A stretch of DNA of 64,000 nt. It comes from Pseudanabaena sp. FACHB-1998. Its GTDB lineage: Bacteria; Cyanobacteriota; Cyanobacteriia; Pseudanabaenales; Pseudanabaenaceae. How positions within the stretch are numbered: the stretch's first letter is position 1; each line of letters begins with the position of its first letter. The notes beneath the pieces are model-generated. The model was not told where the DNA came from. It did no database searches and saw only the letters and a program-made list of their open reading frames with translations. The DNA lies in NCBI RefSeq assembly GCF_014696355.1, contig NZ_JACJQA010000016.1, forward strand, positions 1 to 64,000, read 5' to 3'. Below are positions 8,357-16,754 of this stretch, in pieces. A program made the translations under genes and the position numbers.

Positions 8357-9370
8357 ATGGAAACTCCCAAAACCTTGGGCTACGCTCAGCCAGCCGAATG
8401 GCAACCTCATCGTGCTTGTTGGCTAGCATTCCCCAGCCATCGCGACCTCTGGTTAGAATATTTGGATATTGTCCAAGCCGAATTTGTTGCCCTTGCTAAG
8501 GCGATCGCCACTTCCGAAAAGCTAGAGATCCTCGTCTTAGAAGAAACTGCCGCTTTAGCAAAGGAACTTCTCGGCGATTTGCCAGTGCGCTTTCATCAAA
8601 TTCCCTTTGGCGATATTTGGATGCGCGATATTACACCCATCTATCTGCAAAATGCGGAAGGGAACTTGGGCGCTTCGCATTTTCAATGGAATGGATGGGG
8701 CGGCAAATATATGCTCGAACATGACGATCGCGTAGCCGCCAATATTCTCAAGGCTATTGATATCCCCACATTTAAATTTGATTGGGTACTTGAAGGCGGG
8801 GCGATCGAGGTAGATGGAGAAGGAACTTGTCTAACGACTAGGCAATGCTTACTTAATCCCAACCGTAATCCTCAGATGAACCAAGAAGCTATTGAAACAG
8901 GCTTAAAAACGGCTTTAGGTTTTGAAAAAGTTTTGTGGATTGAAGAAGGCTTGCTCAATGACCACACCGACGGGCATATTGACACGATCGCCCGCTTCAT
9001 CGCACCACATACGGTTATGTGTATGCAACCTACGTCTGAAGATGATCCTAACTATCGCGTTCTCAATGATATTGCGGCTCAATTGGAAGCAATGACCGAT
9101 GCTAAGGGAAGAAAGCTAGATGTAGTTAAGATTCCTTCGCCTAGTCTTATTCTTGATGATGAAGGGGAAATTATGCCTGCGAGTTATCTCAATTTTTACA
9201 TCTCCAATGATAGTGTGATTATTCCGATCTATGGCTCTCCCAATGACGATCTTGCAGTTCAAGAAATCGCTAAGCAGTTTCCCAAACGTAAAGCGATCGG
9301 GCTTTCTGCAAAGCATATTCTCTTAGGTGGTGGAGCATTCCATTGCATTACCTGTCATCAACCTCTTTAA
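8357..9370 (+). CDS. aguA: Agmatine deiminase
   Basis: Peptidyl-arginine-deiminase-like protein that converts agmatine to N-carbamoylputrescine and ammonia, a step in arginine-to-polyamine metabolism. Family landmarks in order: WQPHRACWLAFPS (15-27), FGDIWMRD (84-91), EGGAIEVDG (146-154), NDHTDGHIDT (201-210) with the catalytic His/Asp residues, and the C-terminal LGGGAFHCIT with the nucleophile Cys330. The length of 337 residues is slightly below the usual 345-370. No downstream N-carbamoylputrescine amidase is adjacent. The assignment over arginine deiminase is supported by overall length and these motifs. Confidence 0.9.
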   Translation: METPKTLGYAQPAEWQPHRACWLAFPSHRDLWLEYLDIVQAEFVALAKAIATSEKLEILVLEETAALAKELLGDLPVRFHQIPFGDIWMRDITPIYLQNAEGNLGASHFQWNGWGGKYMLEHDDRVAANILKAIDIPTFKFDWVLEGGAIEVDGEGTCLTTRQCLLNPNRNPQMNQEAIETGLKTALGFEKVLWIEEGLLNDHTDGHIDTIARFIAPHTVMCMQPTSEDDPNYRVLNDIAAQLEAMTDAKGRKLDVVKIPSPSLILDDEGEIMPASYLNFYISNDSVIIPIYGSPNDDLAVQEIAKQFPKRKAIGLSAKHILLGGGAFHCITCHQPL

Positions 9371-9380
9371 ATGAATATCG

Positions 9381-9479
9381 CCCTCACCCCCCAGCCCCCT
9401 CTCCCATTAAGGGAGAGGGGGAGCAAGACGAGTTTCTTGTTCCCTCTCCCTTAATGGGAGAGGGGCTAGGGGTGAGGGT
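9381..9479. repeat. Dispersed CCCTCACCCC... inverted repeat
   Basis: A G/C-rich inverted repeat: the left arm starts CCCTCACCCC and contains CCCCTCTCCCATTAAGGGAG; the right arm contains its complement and ends GGGGTGAGGG. A second, partial copy lies inside cobG at 39825-39869. Repeats of this wording occur between genes in many cyanobacterial genomes. Confidence 0.8.
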
Positions 9480-9575
9480 CTTGTAAGCTTTCACGTAACA
9501 TCAAAATTCAGATAAAAAAGGAAGAAAGATTTGCACGAAGTGCGAATCTTTAATACATAAAAAATTAAAATTACT

Positions 9576-10532
9576 ATGTCATGGATAGAACTGAGCCTTG
9601 ATACTACTAACGAGGCTGTAGATTGGGTTTGTACATTACTCGCAAATGCGATCGCCGCCGAAGATATGCATATTGGCGAATATCGCGATCGCGATCCCAA
9701 ATGGACATATACCATTCAAATATATCTCGCAGAAAATGCCCAAATCCATCAACGGATAGAAGCGATCGCTAAAATTTTGACACCCCTCCATCGCACGGGT
9801 ATGACCAGTGAGTTACAAACCTTTATCATTGATCAAAAGCCTGAAATCTCTGCCGGATCAAACCTCAATAATTCTTTAATACGACGCATCGGCGATCGCT
9901 TTGTTATTCTCTCAAGTGAATCGAGGGATCTGCCTAAATATCAAACCCAGAACCCACAGGAAATTTTGCTCTATCTGCAAAATAGTCTCGCCTTTGGCAG
10001 TGGACTACATCCTGCGACGATCCTGAGTTTGCGCTTTCTAGAACGCCATATTCAACCGAATATGCATACCCTCGATCTTGGCTCAGGCTCAGGAATTCTC
10101 AGCGTCGCCATGGCTAAGCTAGGAGCAAAGGTGCTTGCCATTGATAACGATCGCCTAGCGGTTGAGGCTACTCAAGACGCAGTGGAGCGAAATCAAGTTA
10201 CCAATCAAGTCACGGTCACCTGTGGGAGCCTTGGCAGCGCTAGTGAATTGGGGCATTGGATGGGCGGTGACACCGTTGCCGATGATGTCCCCGCGATCTC
10301 CGCTAATGGCGAGTTTGATCTTATCGTGGCAAATATTTTTGCAAGGGTGCATATTTCCCTTGCCCATGATTTTTATCAAGCTTTACGCAGAGACACCTCT
10401 GCAATCTTAATCACCGCAGGCTACACCAGCGATCGCGAAGAAGATCTTATTTCTGCGATGGGTGAGGCGGGATTAGTGGTGGGCGATCGCGAACAAATTG
10501 ATGAATGGCTAGCGATCGCTTTTCGGAAATAA
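9576..10532 (+). CDS. prmA: Ribosomal protein L11 methyltransferase
   Basis: SAM-dependent methyltransferase that trimethylates ribosomal protein L11. The N-terminal domain (1-95) starts with the family wording SWIELSLDT. The family-specific LAFGSGLHPAT is at 138-148, followed by SAM motif I LDLGSGSGILS (166-176). DLIVANIFARV near residue 250 corresponds to the motif IV loop seen as NPPY or NIL in relatives. At 318 residues the length is normal. A segment around residues 215-245 is longer than in many homologues. It stands alone between a repeat and psaE and is followed by a short hairpin. Confidence 0.9.
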   Translation: MSWIELSLDTTNEAVDWVCTLLANAIAAEDMHIGEYRDRDPKWTYTIQIYLAENAQIHQRIEAIAKILTPLHRTGMTSELQTFIIDQKPEISAGSNLNNSLIRRIGDRFVILSSESRDLPKYQTQNPQEILLYLQNSLAFGSGLHPATILSLRFLERHIQPNMHTLDLGSGSGILSVAMAKLGAKVLAIDNDRLAVEATQDAVERNQVTNQVTVTCGSLGSASELGHWMGGDTVADDVPAISANGEFDLIVANIFARVHISLAHDFYQALRRDTSAILITAGYTSDREEDLISAMGEAGLVVGDREQIDEWLAIAFRK

Positions 10533-10540
10533 ATTAAACG

Positions 10541-10567
10541 CAAGAGATTTGCGACGCAAATCTCTTA
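10541..10567 (+). terminator. Hairpin after prmA
   Basis: AAGAGATTTGCG and CGCAAATCTCTT form a tight stem with a very short loop, 9 bp past the prmA stop codon. There is no strong T-run after it. Confidence 0.55.
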
Positions 10568-10678
10568 CCCCTAATAGCAAGCTTTCACCATCAAAAATTT
10601 GAATCTTTATTTGAATCGTAGAACTCCAACTAGAGACATAATATAAGGATGGTAATGCAGTCTTTCTAAGAAAAATTT

Positions 10679-10897
10679 ATGCAACGCGATTCTATAGTAC
10701 GTATTCTTCGTCCCGAATCGTACTGGTTTCAAGAGATTGGCACAATAGTCTATATAGATAAAAGTAATAGAAAGACCCCAATCGTAGTTCGATTTGATAG
10801 AGTTAATCTTGCGGGTGATAACATTTCCAACTTTAGTCTAGATGAATTGCTAGAAATCGCCCCACCAATTAATCAAGCCCCCCAAGAGCTTTTATAG
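10679..10897 (+). CDS. psaE: Photosystem I subunit IV (PsaE)
   Basis: Small stromal-side photosystem I subunit that helps dock ferredoxin and supports cyclic electron flow. The 72-residue protein shows the family beta-barrel sequence: RDSIVRILRPESYWF (3-17), IGTIVYID (20-27), PIVVRFDRVNLAG (35-47) and NFSLDELLEI (52-61). The start is ATG at 10679. It is monocistronic: prmA ends 146 bp upstream and a long palindrome follows. A possible -10 (TATAAG) lies near 10642, but promoter assignment from sequence alone is weak. Confidence 0.95.
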   Translation: MQRDSIVRILRPESYWFQEIGTIVYIDKSNRKTPIVVRFDRVNLAGDNISNFSLDELLEIAPPINQAPQELL

Positions 10898-10911
10898 AAA
10901 GATAAGTTTCG

Positions 10912-10967
10912 TTTAACCCAAAAGATGAGTGGCAGCGCGAAGCGCCGCCACTCATCTTTTGGGTTAA
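10912..10967 (+). terminator. Long palindrome downstream of psaE
   Basis: The arm TTTAACCCAAAAGATGAGTG plus a GGC-GCGC core pairs with its complement around a GAA loop; one extra A interrupts the left arm. It begins 15 bp after the psaE stop and is the likely end of that transcript. Confidence 0.65.
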
Positions 10968-11168
10968 ATAATAAATTTTAAGAATCTTTAAGGAGCTTTA
11001 CAAAGATTTTTAAAACTTATTTTGACCACAACGGCTTGCATACCTTACATGGACTTACCCATGGACTTTACTGGTAGCGATCGCTACTCTCAAAACTAGG
11101 GTCACTTACTTAGACTGATGCTAAATTACCAGTGGTTATGTCACTGTAGAGAAATATATAGAGGAGTT

Positions 11169-11173
11169 GGAGG
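11169..11173 (+). promoter_or_regulatory. Ribosome-binding site GGAGG that sets the start at 11178
   Basis: GGAGG lies four bases before ATG at 11178. It supports that ATG over the upstream in-frame ATG at 11118, which has no comparable site. Confidence 0.6.
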
Positions 11174-11177
11174 ATAT

Positions 11178-11405
11178 ATGGTGTATACGCCTTTGATTGG
11201 TTTTACTCTATTTGTAACCTTGTTGCTAGGAGTCGCTTTCATGCTGAGCTATTTTTGGTGGGCGGATCGCTACAAAACGCCCGAAGTAATCGCTGCGGAG
11301 GTGATGCAATTTTCGGAACAGTTTACGAATGCTTTGTCTGTTTTTGCCGTAGGAATGTTAGCCTTTGGCATCATGCTAATATTCCTCAATTTTTCCATTA
11401 GATAA
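11178..11405 (+). CDS. Small two-helix membrane protein, unrecognised
   Basis: A 75-residue protein with two hydrophobic helices, about 4-26 (LIGFTLFVTLLLGVAFML) and 50-72 (VFAVGMLAFGIMLIFLNF), joined by a polar loop with DRYKTPEVIAAEVM. The start at 11178 is favoured by the GGAGG at 11169. I cannot match it to a named photosystem or NDH subunit; its size, two-helix form and place after psaE would allow a small thylakoid protein, but that is speculation. Its last three codons (ATT AGA TAA) form the start of a 22-base palindrome arm. Confidence 0.7.
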   Translation: MVYTPLIGFTLFVTLLLGVAFMLSYFWWADRYKTPEVIAAEVMQFSEQFTNALSVFAVGMLAFGIMLIFLNFSIR

Positions 11406-11443
11406 ATAAAGGCGGCTCTCAGAGCCGCCTTTATTTATCTAAT
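11397..11443. terminator. Palindrome that starts in the last codons of the gene at 11178
   Basis: Two 22-base perfect arms (ATTAGATAAATAAAGGCGGC... and its complement) face each other. The left arm starts at the third-last codon of the upstream gene. A second hairpin, GGCGCACGC-GCA-GCGTGCGCC with short flanks, follows directly at 11445-11475 and ends in a T-run. Confidence 0.7.
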
Positions 11444-11524
11444 GACTGTGGCGCACGCGCAGCGTGCGCCATAGTTTTTTTGTTTTTATATTTAATTGTG
11501 CTTAATTGCGCCCAGATGCTTATT

Positions 11525-11875
11525 CTACAGAAAACCAACCGCTCCGCCTAATAAAACGCACATTCCTGCGATCGCTAGGGGGTGGATGATTAAAGACCAA
11601 ATATTGGGAATTTTAATCCCTGCAAAGAGGGGAAATACTAAATGGGCGATCGCGGCATTTACTACTAGAAATATGAAAGCCCAGAGAGGAATTAATCGCA
11701 AATTAAATCCCGCTAATACAATCCACACAAAAGTGTTAGAAACTGCAACTGTCCCTACACCCTGCACCCATGCCATGCCTGACTCGATAGGGCGTTCAGG
11801 AGACATCCACACCAGTCCCAACCAAGTCAACGCAGCCAATAGCCCACAGGCGATCGCATCAAAGAAAAATTGCAT
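11525..11875 (-). CDS. Small polytopic membrane protein, unrecognised
   Basis: A 116-residue, highly hydrophobic protein with about four predicted helices (roughly 5-25, 40-60, 62-82 and 94-115). Few charged residues are present (Glu27, Arg28 and Glu31 in a MSPERPIESG loop). I do not recognise the family. It lies 11 bp downstream of the SPOR-domain gene on the same strand, so it is probably the last gene of the sigma-like/SPOR unit. Confidence 0.7.
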   Translation of the reverse strand: MQFFFDAIACGLLAALTWLGLVWMSPERPIESGMAWVQGVGTVAVSNTFVWIVLAGFNLRLIPLWAFIFLVVNAAIAHLVFPLFAGIKIPNIWSLIIHPLAIAGMCVLLGGAVGFL

Positions 11876-11886
11876 ATATTTGCGTA

Positions 11887-13497
11887 TTATTCAATACGGG
11901 CAGGGATACCTTGGCGGCGTAATTGCTCAATCCGTTGCTGAGCAGCATTTGCATCACGATAAGAACCTACTTGCACCTGACCATCACTAGGACGAACAAA
12001 CGCATCTCGTTCAACCTGTTGAGCGCTTGCTGCATAGCTATTTTCCACAACTACGCGATAGCTACTAGCTACAGGTATAGATGCAGGTGCAGAGGATAAA
12101 GGGGCGGCATACTTAACAGAGGTACGTGGAGCAGATGGTGCAGCACTAGTTGCGGCACTGGGGGCAACATACGTTGGACTTGGAGCCGCCGAAGTTCTCG
12201 TGGAGCTAGAAGAACGTGGGGTTGAGTTCCGTGGCTCACTGTAATTATTTGACCTAGTCGGGCTATTAGAAGCGGGAGCTTCATAGCTTCTATTCCTTGA
12301 AGGAGAGGGATTATAGCTTCTTTCAATAGGAGCTAAAGCTGGAGGCAGTGGCGCAACTGCTAACGGAGGCAGCGAGGTGGATGGGACTGTTCGCAATGGT
12401 GCTGTAGGCACAAAAGTACTGCTACTAGGCACAAATAGGCTCGATGAATTAGAGGATTTAGTCGAGGGGCTAGCAAAAAGACTTTTGTTATTAGATCCCT
12501 TAGTATTTTTACTATTTTTTAAGCTATCAGTCGTTAGATTAGTGGTTTTATCCCCCGCCAAAGGCACAAACGATAGGGATGAATCCTTGGCTTGTTGCTG
12601 ATTTTGTAAATTAATATCACTACCTAAATCTTCACCCACTTTTTCGGTTTGAGCAGATTTAGGTTTTTGATCGGGCTTAAATAACTTCATCACCCCCGCA
12701 GGATCTACTAGTAAATAGCCGATCGCTGCACTAGAGCAAAGTAACAGTAGTAGAGAGATGATGCCAACGGGGTTCAGCAAACTACGGAGAGCGCTTTTTT
12801 CTAGAGGTGCTTGGGGTACGGATACATTTTGATGAGCTTGCTCTTGATAGTTCTCTTCGTATTGATTTGCGTAGTCGTTGGCAAAGCTCTGTAAGGTTTC
12901 ATCGTCATCAAGAGCAGGTACTTTTGCCATCATTGGCTCATTAATACCCAGACCATTACTGGCATAGCCATTCATTGGCTGAGCGTAGGACGCATCACTG
13001 GGATTATGACGATCGCTTAAACGCTCAAAAGCATTAAGCCCATCGTTATTAAACCCGTCATTATTTAGCTCGCTCTGTAGCCCACTATTATGTAGCCCAC
13101 TATATTTATGTAATTCTGCTGCCGATAAATTAATAGATGGGGCTAAGTTTGCCTCTCCCAATGGGGGCATTACAGGCATTTGAATAGTACGGCGATCGCT
13201 GTTAGAACTTTCGGTAACAGGAGTTAGCGGTGAAAGCGCATCCGATAAACTTGGCGAAGTCCAAATTGATTGGGTGGATATGGCGCGAGGTCGAAAAGGA
13301 TTGAGATAGGAAATGGTTTGACCATTTTCTTGCCAGTGGCGGTAGCGATCTAGCTCGTCATTGAGGCTTGCATCCAGCCCAGTCAAGGCAGTTTGCATTA
13401 CTGAGGACTGAGCGATCGCAGGTAAATATTCAGTCTCTGATTCAGTGACTTTTTTGGAAGAAATAGTTGGGGAGATGGTGGGACTCAATGTTTGCAT
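11887..13497 (-). CDS. SPOR-domain membrane protein
   Basis: The last 60 residues or so form a SPOR-type domain (YRVVVENSYAASAQQVER, then QVQVGSYRDANAAQQRIEQL and the ending RRQGIPARIE). SPOR domains bind denuded glycan strands at the division septum. One transmembrane helix lies at about 239-262 (GIISLLLLLCSSAAIGYLLV). Between the two is a long Ser/Pro/Thr/Asn-rich linker, as expected for a periplasmic spacer. The start is set at ATG 13497, which has GAGG eight bases upstream; an in-frame TTG lies at 13515. The sigma-like gene ends 10 bp upstream, so translation is probably coupled. The exact cell-wall role is inferred only. Confidence 0.8.
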   Translation of the reverse strand: MQTLSPTISPTISSKKVTESETEYLPAIAQSSVMQTALTGLDASLNDELDRYRHWQENGQTISYLNPFRPRAISTQSIWTSPSLSDALSPLTPVTESSNSDRRTIQMPVMPPLGEANLAPSINLSAAELHKYSGLHNSGLQSELNNDGFNNDGLNAFERLSDRHNPSDASYAQPMNGYASNGLGINEPMMAKVPALDDDETLQSFANDYANQYEENYQEQAHQNVSVPQAPLEKSALRSLLNPVGIISLLLLLCSSAAIGYLLVDPAGVMKLFKPDQKPKSAQTEKVGEDLGSDINLQNQQQAKDSSLSFVPLAGDKTTNLTTDSLKNSKNTKGSNNKSLFASPSTKSSNSSSLFVPSSSTFVPTAPLRTVPSTSLPPLAVAPLPPALAPIERSYNPSPSRNRSYEAPASNSPTRSNNYSEPRNSTPRSSSSTRTSAAPSPTYVAPSAATSAAPSAPRTSVKYAAPLSSAPASIPVASSYRVVVENSYAASAQQVERDAFVRPSDGQVQVGSYRDANAAQQRIEQLRRQGIPARIE

Positions 13498-13505
13498 AAT
13501 CTTTA

Positions 13506-13509
13506 CCTC
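13506..13509 (-). promoter_or_regulatory. Ribosome-binding site overlapping the upstream stop codon
   Basis: On the minus strand the sequence is TGAGG-TAAAGATT-ATG: the stop TGA of the sigma-like gene overlaps the GAGG that serves the SPOR gene. This arrangement suggests translational coupling and supports the ATG start at 13497. Confidence 0.5.
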
Positions 13510-14179
13510 AGGCAAGAACGGCGGGTTGAGCTAGGTAAATGTCTCGGATATCGGCGGGCAGAGCATCTTCTAGGGCGCGATAGGCTCTAATTAGAAGTTG
13601 TTTAACATCACTAGCAGAGATGTTTTCGCCTTCAGCGTGTAAATAGGCGGCGATGCGGGTGTGACTCCACTGAAAAGTCTGAGATAGCAATAGAATCAGA
13701 CGTAAGTTACCCGCCATTTGATTCAGGGCTTGGTTAAGATAGCACCAAAATACGGGCGGTGTATCTTTAAGTGAATATTGAATTTCTTCAACGGGTGGTA
13801 CTTCCGCCCGATTAATCATCATGGCGGCAATATTAATCAGCCAACTTTGCAAGGATAGACGCGGATTAGTTACCCGCAAGTCTAGCGCCCGCATTTCGTG
13901 ATAGATGTATTCCCAAGTTTTGACAAATAAATAGTCAGACTGCACTGGCGATCGCGTTGCCGTGCCAATCAGGGTATACAGCACTTGTCCATAGCGACAA
14001 AAGATCGCGGCGAAGTATTGACCCTCTTCAGGATGACGTTGGAATAACGTCACGAGTTCGCGATCGCTTTTCTGGAAAAGCGCCTGAATCTTGGGATGAT
14101 GAATTTCAGGAAGGGGGGGAAGCTGCACGGTCACGGCTATTGCTAGCTCACTTTTTAGGTTTTCAAATTTGATGCACAC
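13508..14179 (-). CDS. Sigma-70-like protein of a cyanobacterial type
   Basis: The 223-residue protein looks like a divergent small sigma-factor-type protein. The first half has DRELVTLFQRHPEEGQYFAA followed by a region with ARG-SPVQSDYLFVKTWEYI-type wording that resembles sigma region 2. The second half (LRLILLLSQTFQWSHTRIAAYLH, then DVKQLLIRAYRALEDAL) resembles a region 4 helix-turn-helix. I recall proteins with the same wording in other cyanobacteria. The start is GTG at 14179; no ATG is available near the N-terminus. Whether it acts as a sigma factor or has lost RNA polymerase binding cannot be judged here. It is coupled to the SPOR gene. Confidence 0.65.
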   Translation of the reverse strand: MCIKFENLKSELAIAVTVQLPPLPEIHHPKIQALFQKSDRELVTLFQRHPEEGQYFAAIFCRYGQVLYTLIGTATRSPVQSDYLFVKTWEYIYHEMRALDLRVTNPRLSLQSWLINIAAMMINRAEVPPVEEIQYSLKDTPPVFWCYLNQALNQMAGNLRLILLLSQTFQWSHTRIAAYLHAEGENISASDVKQLLIRAYRALEDALPADIRDIYLAQPAVLA

Positions 14180-14239
14180 ATACTAGCAGCAAAGTATGAT
14201 AATGCAACCCGTAGTTCGTACTAAATAGGAAGTATTTCT

Positions 14240-15322
14240 ATGAAGGTTGATGTACATAAACTTCCTCAAAATAGTCCTGACGATATTTCTGCTCTCGATG
14301 CAGCGATCGCTACGGGCAAGATTTCGCCCCATGATATTGTGGCAATTATGGGCAAAACTGAGGGGAATGGTTGCGTTAATGACTTTACGCGAGGTTTTGC
14401 TGTCCAGAGTTTGCAAGCCTATTTAGGTAAAATTATTGGGCAAGCGCAAGCTGCGGCGATCGTCTATGTGATGTCTGGCGGTACGGAGGGCGTGCTTAGT
14501 CCTCATTTAACGGTTTTTACTAGCCAAGACTCACAGCCCGCTCAACCAAAACGCATGGGCTTAACTTTGGGCGTAATCCATACCCGTGATTTTAGTCCTG
14601 CGGAGATTGGCTCCCTCGTAATGGTCGAGGAGGTGGCAGAGGCAGTGACCAAGGCGATCGCGGCTGCCGGGCTGGCTCAAAAGGATGTACATTTTGTGCA
14701 GATTAAATGTCCCCTGATTACTAGTCGCGATCGCCAGTTATTGACGGATGAGAAACAGTTAGGCCTCAGTACAGGAATAAGTAAAGCCGTAAGTAGTTAT
14801 CAATCCATGGGCTATTCCCGTGGAGCTTCAGCCTTAGGAGTAGCCGTTGCTTTAGATGAAATTCGCCTTGAAGATATCAAAGCTGAGGACATTTGCCAGA
14901 ATTATGACTTGTATTCGAGCATCGCCTCGACATCGGCGGGGGTAGAGTTACGCAACTGTGAAATTTTAGTCATGGGCAATTCACCTCAATCAACCAGCGA
15001 TTTTGTAATCGGTCATAGTGTGATGCAACATGCTTTGGATGTGCAGGCGATACATCAGGCGATCGCCGTCACAGGGCAACCGATCGCTCAAGTAGTAAAT
15101 ATATTTGCTAAAGCCGAAGCCGATCCGACGGGGGCGATCTTGGGACGCAGACACACGATGATGGATGACTCGGATATTAATCATACCCGCATGGCGAGGG
15201 CTGTAGTCGGAGCCGTAGTTGCTTCGATTGTGCAAGATCCGATGGTTTATGTGTCAGGTGGTAGTGAGCATCAAGGTCCCTCAGGTGGTGGACCAGTTGC
15301 GGCGATCGCTGCGATCAAGTAA
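14240..15322 (+). CDS. Cyanuric acid amidohydrolase / barbiturase family (AtzD/TrzD-like)
   Basis: Ring-opening amidohydrolase of the rare AtzD/barbiturase fold, which opens cyanuric acid or barbiturate rings. The three-fold repeated structure is visible: SGGTEGVLSPH (79-89), STSAGVELRNCE (230-241) and SGGSEHQGPSGGGP (339-352) supply the three Ser residues. Lysines in IMGKTEGNG (Lys39), VQIKCPL (Lys156) and FAKAEADP (Lys291) match the positions of the partner lysines. A good ribosome site (AGGAAG) precedes ATG 14240. Length is 360, as in the family. No biuret or allophanate hydrolase gene is adjacent, so the natural substrate remains open. Confidence 0.87.
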   Translation: MKVDVHKLPQNSPDDISALDAAIATGKISPHDIVAIMGKTEGNGCVNDFTRGFAVQSLQAYLGKIIGQAQAAAIVYVMSGGTEGVLSPHLTVFTSQDSQPAQPKRMGLTLGVIHTRDFSPAEIGSLVMVEEVAEAVTKAIAAAGLAQKDVHFVQIKCPLITSRDRQLLTDEKQLGLSTGISKAVSSYQSMGYSRGASALGVAVALDEIRLEDIKAEDICQNYDLYSSIASTSAGVELRNCEILVMGNSPQSTSDFVIGHSVMQHALDVQAIHQAIAVTGQPIAQVVNIFAKAEADPTGAILGRRHTMMDDSDINHTRMARAVVGAVVASIVQDPMVYVSGGSEHQGPSGGGPVAAIAAIK

Positions 15323-15349
15323 AAAAATGGCTTTGCCATTTTTTTACTT
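15317..15349. terminator. Palindrome containing both stop codons of a convergent pair
   Basis: Perfect 15-base arms (AAGTAAAAAAATGGC and its complement) around TTT. The left arm contains the TAA of the amidohydrolase gene (15320-15322), the right arm the TAA of dacB (15344-15346). Both proteins therefore end in Lys-stop. The A/T runs on each side suit a bidirectional terminator. Confidence 0.8.
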
Positions 15350-16657
15350 CACAATTTCGTTGCGATCGCTGTCTCGCCAAGGAGTTTCGGCAAAACTAAT
15401 GGACTTAGTTTTGGGTAACCCCCACTTATTGACCAAAGTTTGTAATACGAGATCCTGCGATCGGTGAAAAGCATCGATATCCCCTTCCCCACGATTGACG
15501 ATCGCAAACCAGATCGCCCCATTTTGCTGAGTTTGGACAATCCCCGCAAGGGCGCTCACATCAGACAAAGTACCAGTTTTAACGATCGCTCCCTTAGGCA
15601 TTTTGCGACCTTCAATCGTGCCGCAATTACAATCGCTCATCGGGTAAAGATCGGCAAGGGTTAAGCCTTCTAATTGGGCGCGATTATGCACCGCCATAAG
15701 AATAGCCACACTTGCGCGTGGCGATATTTGATTAGCTTGTCCTAAGCCTGAGCCGTTAATCAACCTAATTTCCGAGAGCGGCACTTCAGCAGCATTGGCG
15801 GCGATCGCGGCGACTTGTTTACCACCGCCCAATTGGGAAGCCAACATTTCTGCCATTTCATTATTGCTAAAGGTATTCATCCGCTTCAGGATTTGCCAAA
15901 GCGGTAAGGAACTGTGGCGAATTAAGGGTTTGCTGGAAATATTAGCGCTAGATAGATCAGGAACTATTCGGGCATTGCCCAAAACGACTACTTGGGGCTT
16001 AGGAGTTCCCACAGGCATCTTGGCGTATTGTTCAGCTACTTCGCCTTCCCATCGATTACTGTCAAAAGCTAAGCGAAGGAAAGCCGCCGCTTCTTGTAGA
16101 TTTGTTTCAAAGTTCATTGCAAATCTGCCCGTAACGATCAGATTGCCTTGAATCCGTTTGATCCCCAATTGATTGAGTTTATTGCCCAAGGCGATCGCCT
16201 CTTCCCACACAAAAAATGGATCGCCGCCACCCTCAACAATCAAATCGCCTTTCAAGGTATCACCCACCAACTTGCCCGTAGTGCTGATATTGGTAATAAA
16301 GCGATGATTAGATCCCCATATTTGCAAAGCCGCTAGGGTCGTAGCGCTTTTGGTGAGTGAGGCGGAGGGCAAGGGACGGGTTGCCAATCGTCCCGAGGCG
16401 ATCGCACCATCGTGGGATTGAATCCACACGCCCTGATCGGGATTAGTTAGCCCCGCTTTGCTTAACTCACTGAGCATGGTGGCGATCGCTTGTTTCGCAA
16501 CGGGATCAGGTGTAGCCTCAGCGATTGACTCGGCGGCTAAAACTGGGCGAGTTGCATAACTCATGAGCGATCGCGGCACGGTGGCAACCTCTCGACCATC
16601 GAGGGCTTGCGTTGAAACCGATAACAGTAAGGCGCTAGCTAAGCTCCACATAGTCAT
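15344..16657 (-). CDS. dacB: D-alanyl-D-alanine carboxypeptidase/endopeptidase, PBP4 (S13) family
   Basis: Periplasmic peptidoglycan-trimming enzyme of the PBP4/DacB type. The N-terminus (MTMWSLASALLLSVSTQALDG) looks like a short signal peptide. The active-site triad is complete: S100-x-x-K103 in SASLTK, the SNN motif in FSNNEMAEML near 262, and KTG in IVKTGTLSD near 358. The 437-residue length is normal. It is convergent with the amidohydrolase gene and ends in a shared palindrome. An upstream hairpin (16685-16719) separates it from gmk. Confidence 0.88.
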   Translation of the reverse strand: MTMWSLASALLLSVSTQALDGREVATVPRSLMSYATRPVLAAESIAEATPDPVAKQAIATMLSELSKAGLTNPDQGVWIQSHDGAIASGRLATRPLPSASLTKSATTLAALQIWGSNHRFITNISTTGKLVGDTLKGDLIVEGGGDPFFVWEEAIALGNKLNQLGIKRIQGNLIVTGRFAMNFETNLQEAAAFLRLAFDSNRWEGEVAEQYAKMPVGTPKPQVVVLGNARIVPDLSSANISSKPLIRHSSLPLWQILKRMNTFSNNEMAEMLASQLGGGKQVAAIAANAAEVPLSEIRLINGSGLGQANQISPRASVAILMAVHNRAQLEGLTLADLYPMSDCNCGTIEGRKMPKGAIVKTGTLSDVSALAGIVQTQQNGAIWFAIVNRGEGDIDAFHRSQDLVLQTLVNKWGLPKTKSISFAETPWRDSDRNEIVK

Positions 16658-16684
16658 TTAGTAACCCACAAAAAATTTATAAGT

Positions 16685-16719
16685 TAAGGATGAACTGTGA
16701 TTCGCACAGTTCATCCTTA
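16685..16719. terminator. Hairpin between gmk and dacB
   Basis: TAAGGATGAACTGTG pairs with its complement around a short loop. It lies 35 bp past the gmk stop and 28 bp before the dacB start on the same strand, so it probably ends the gmk transcript. Confidence 0.55.
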
Positions 16720-16754
16720 CAGCTGAGAAATTTAGCGCAAAGCGCTGTAACTAT

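Noticed and set aside
10600-10678. Specific promoter for psaE
   Set aside because: Candidate TTGAAT and TATAAG boxes do not have the usual spacing, and AT-rich sequence offers many equal choices.
11496-11990. 164-residue plus-strand frame
   Set aside because: It is antisense to two supported genes (the membrane protein at 11525 and the end of the SPOR gene).
12069-12326. 85-residue frame inside the SPOR gene
   Set aside because: It is a shifted frame of the low-complexity linker, rich in Leu and Pro as expected by chance.
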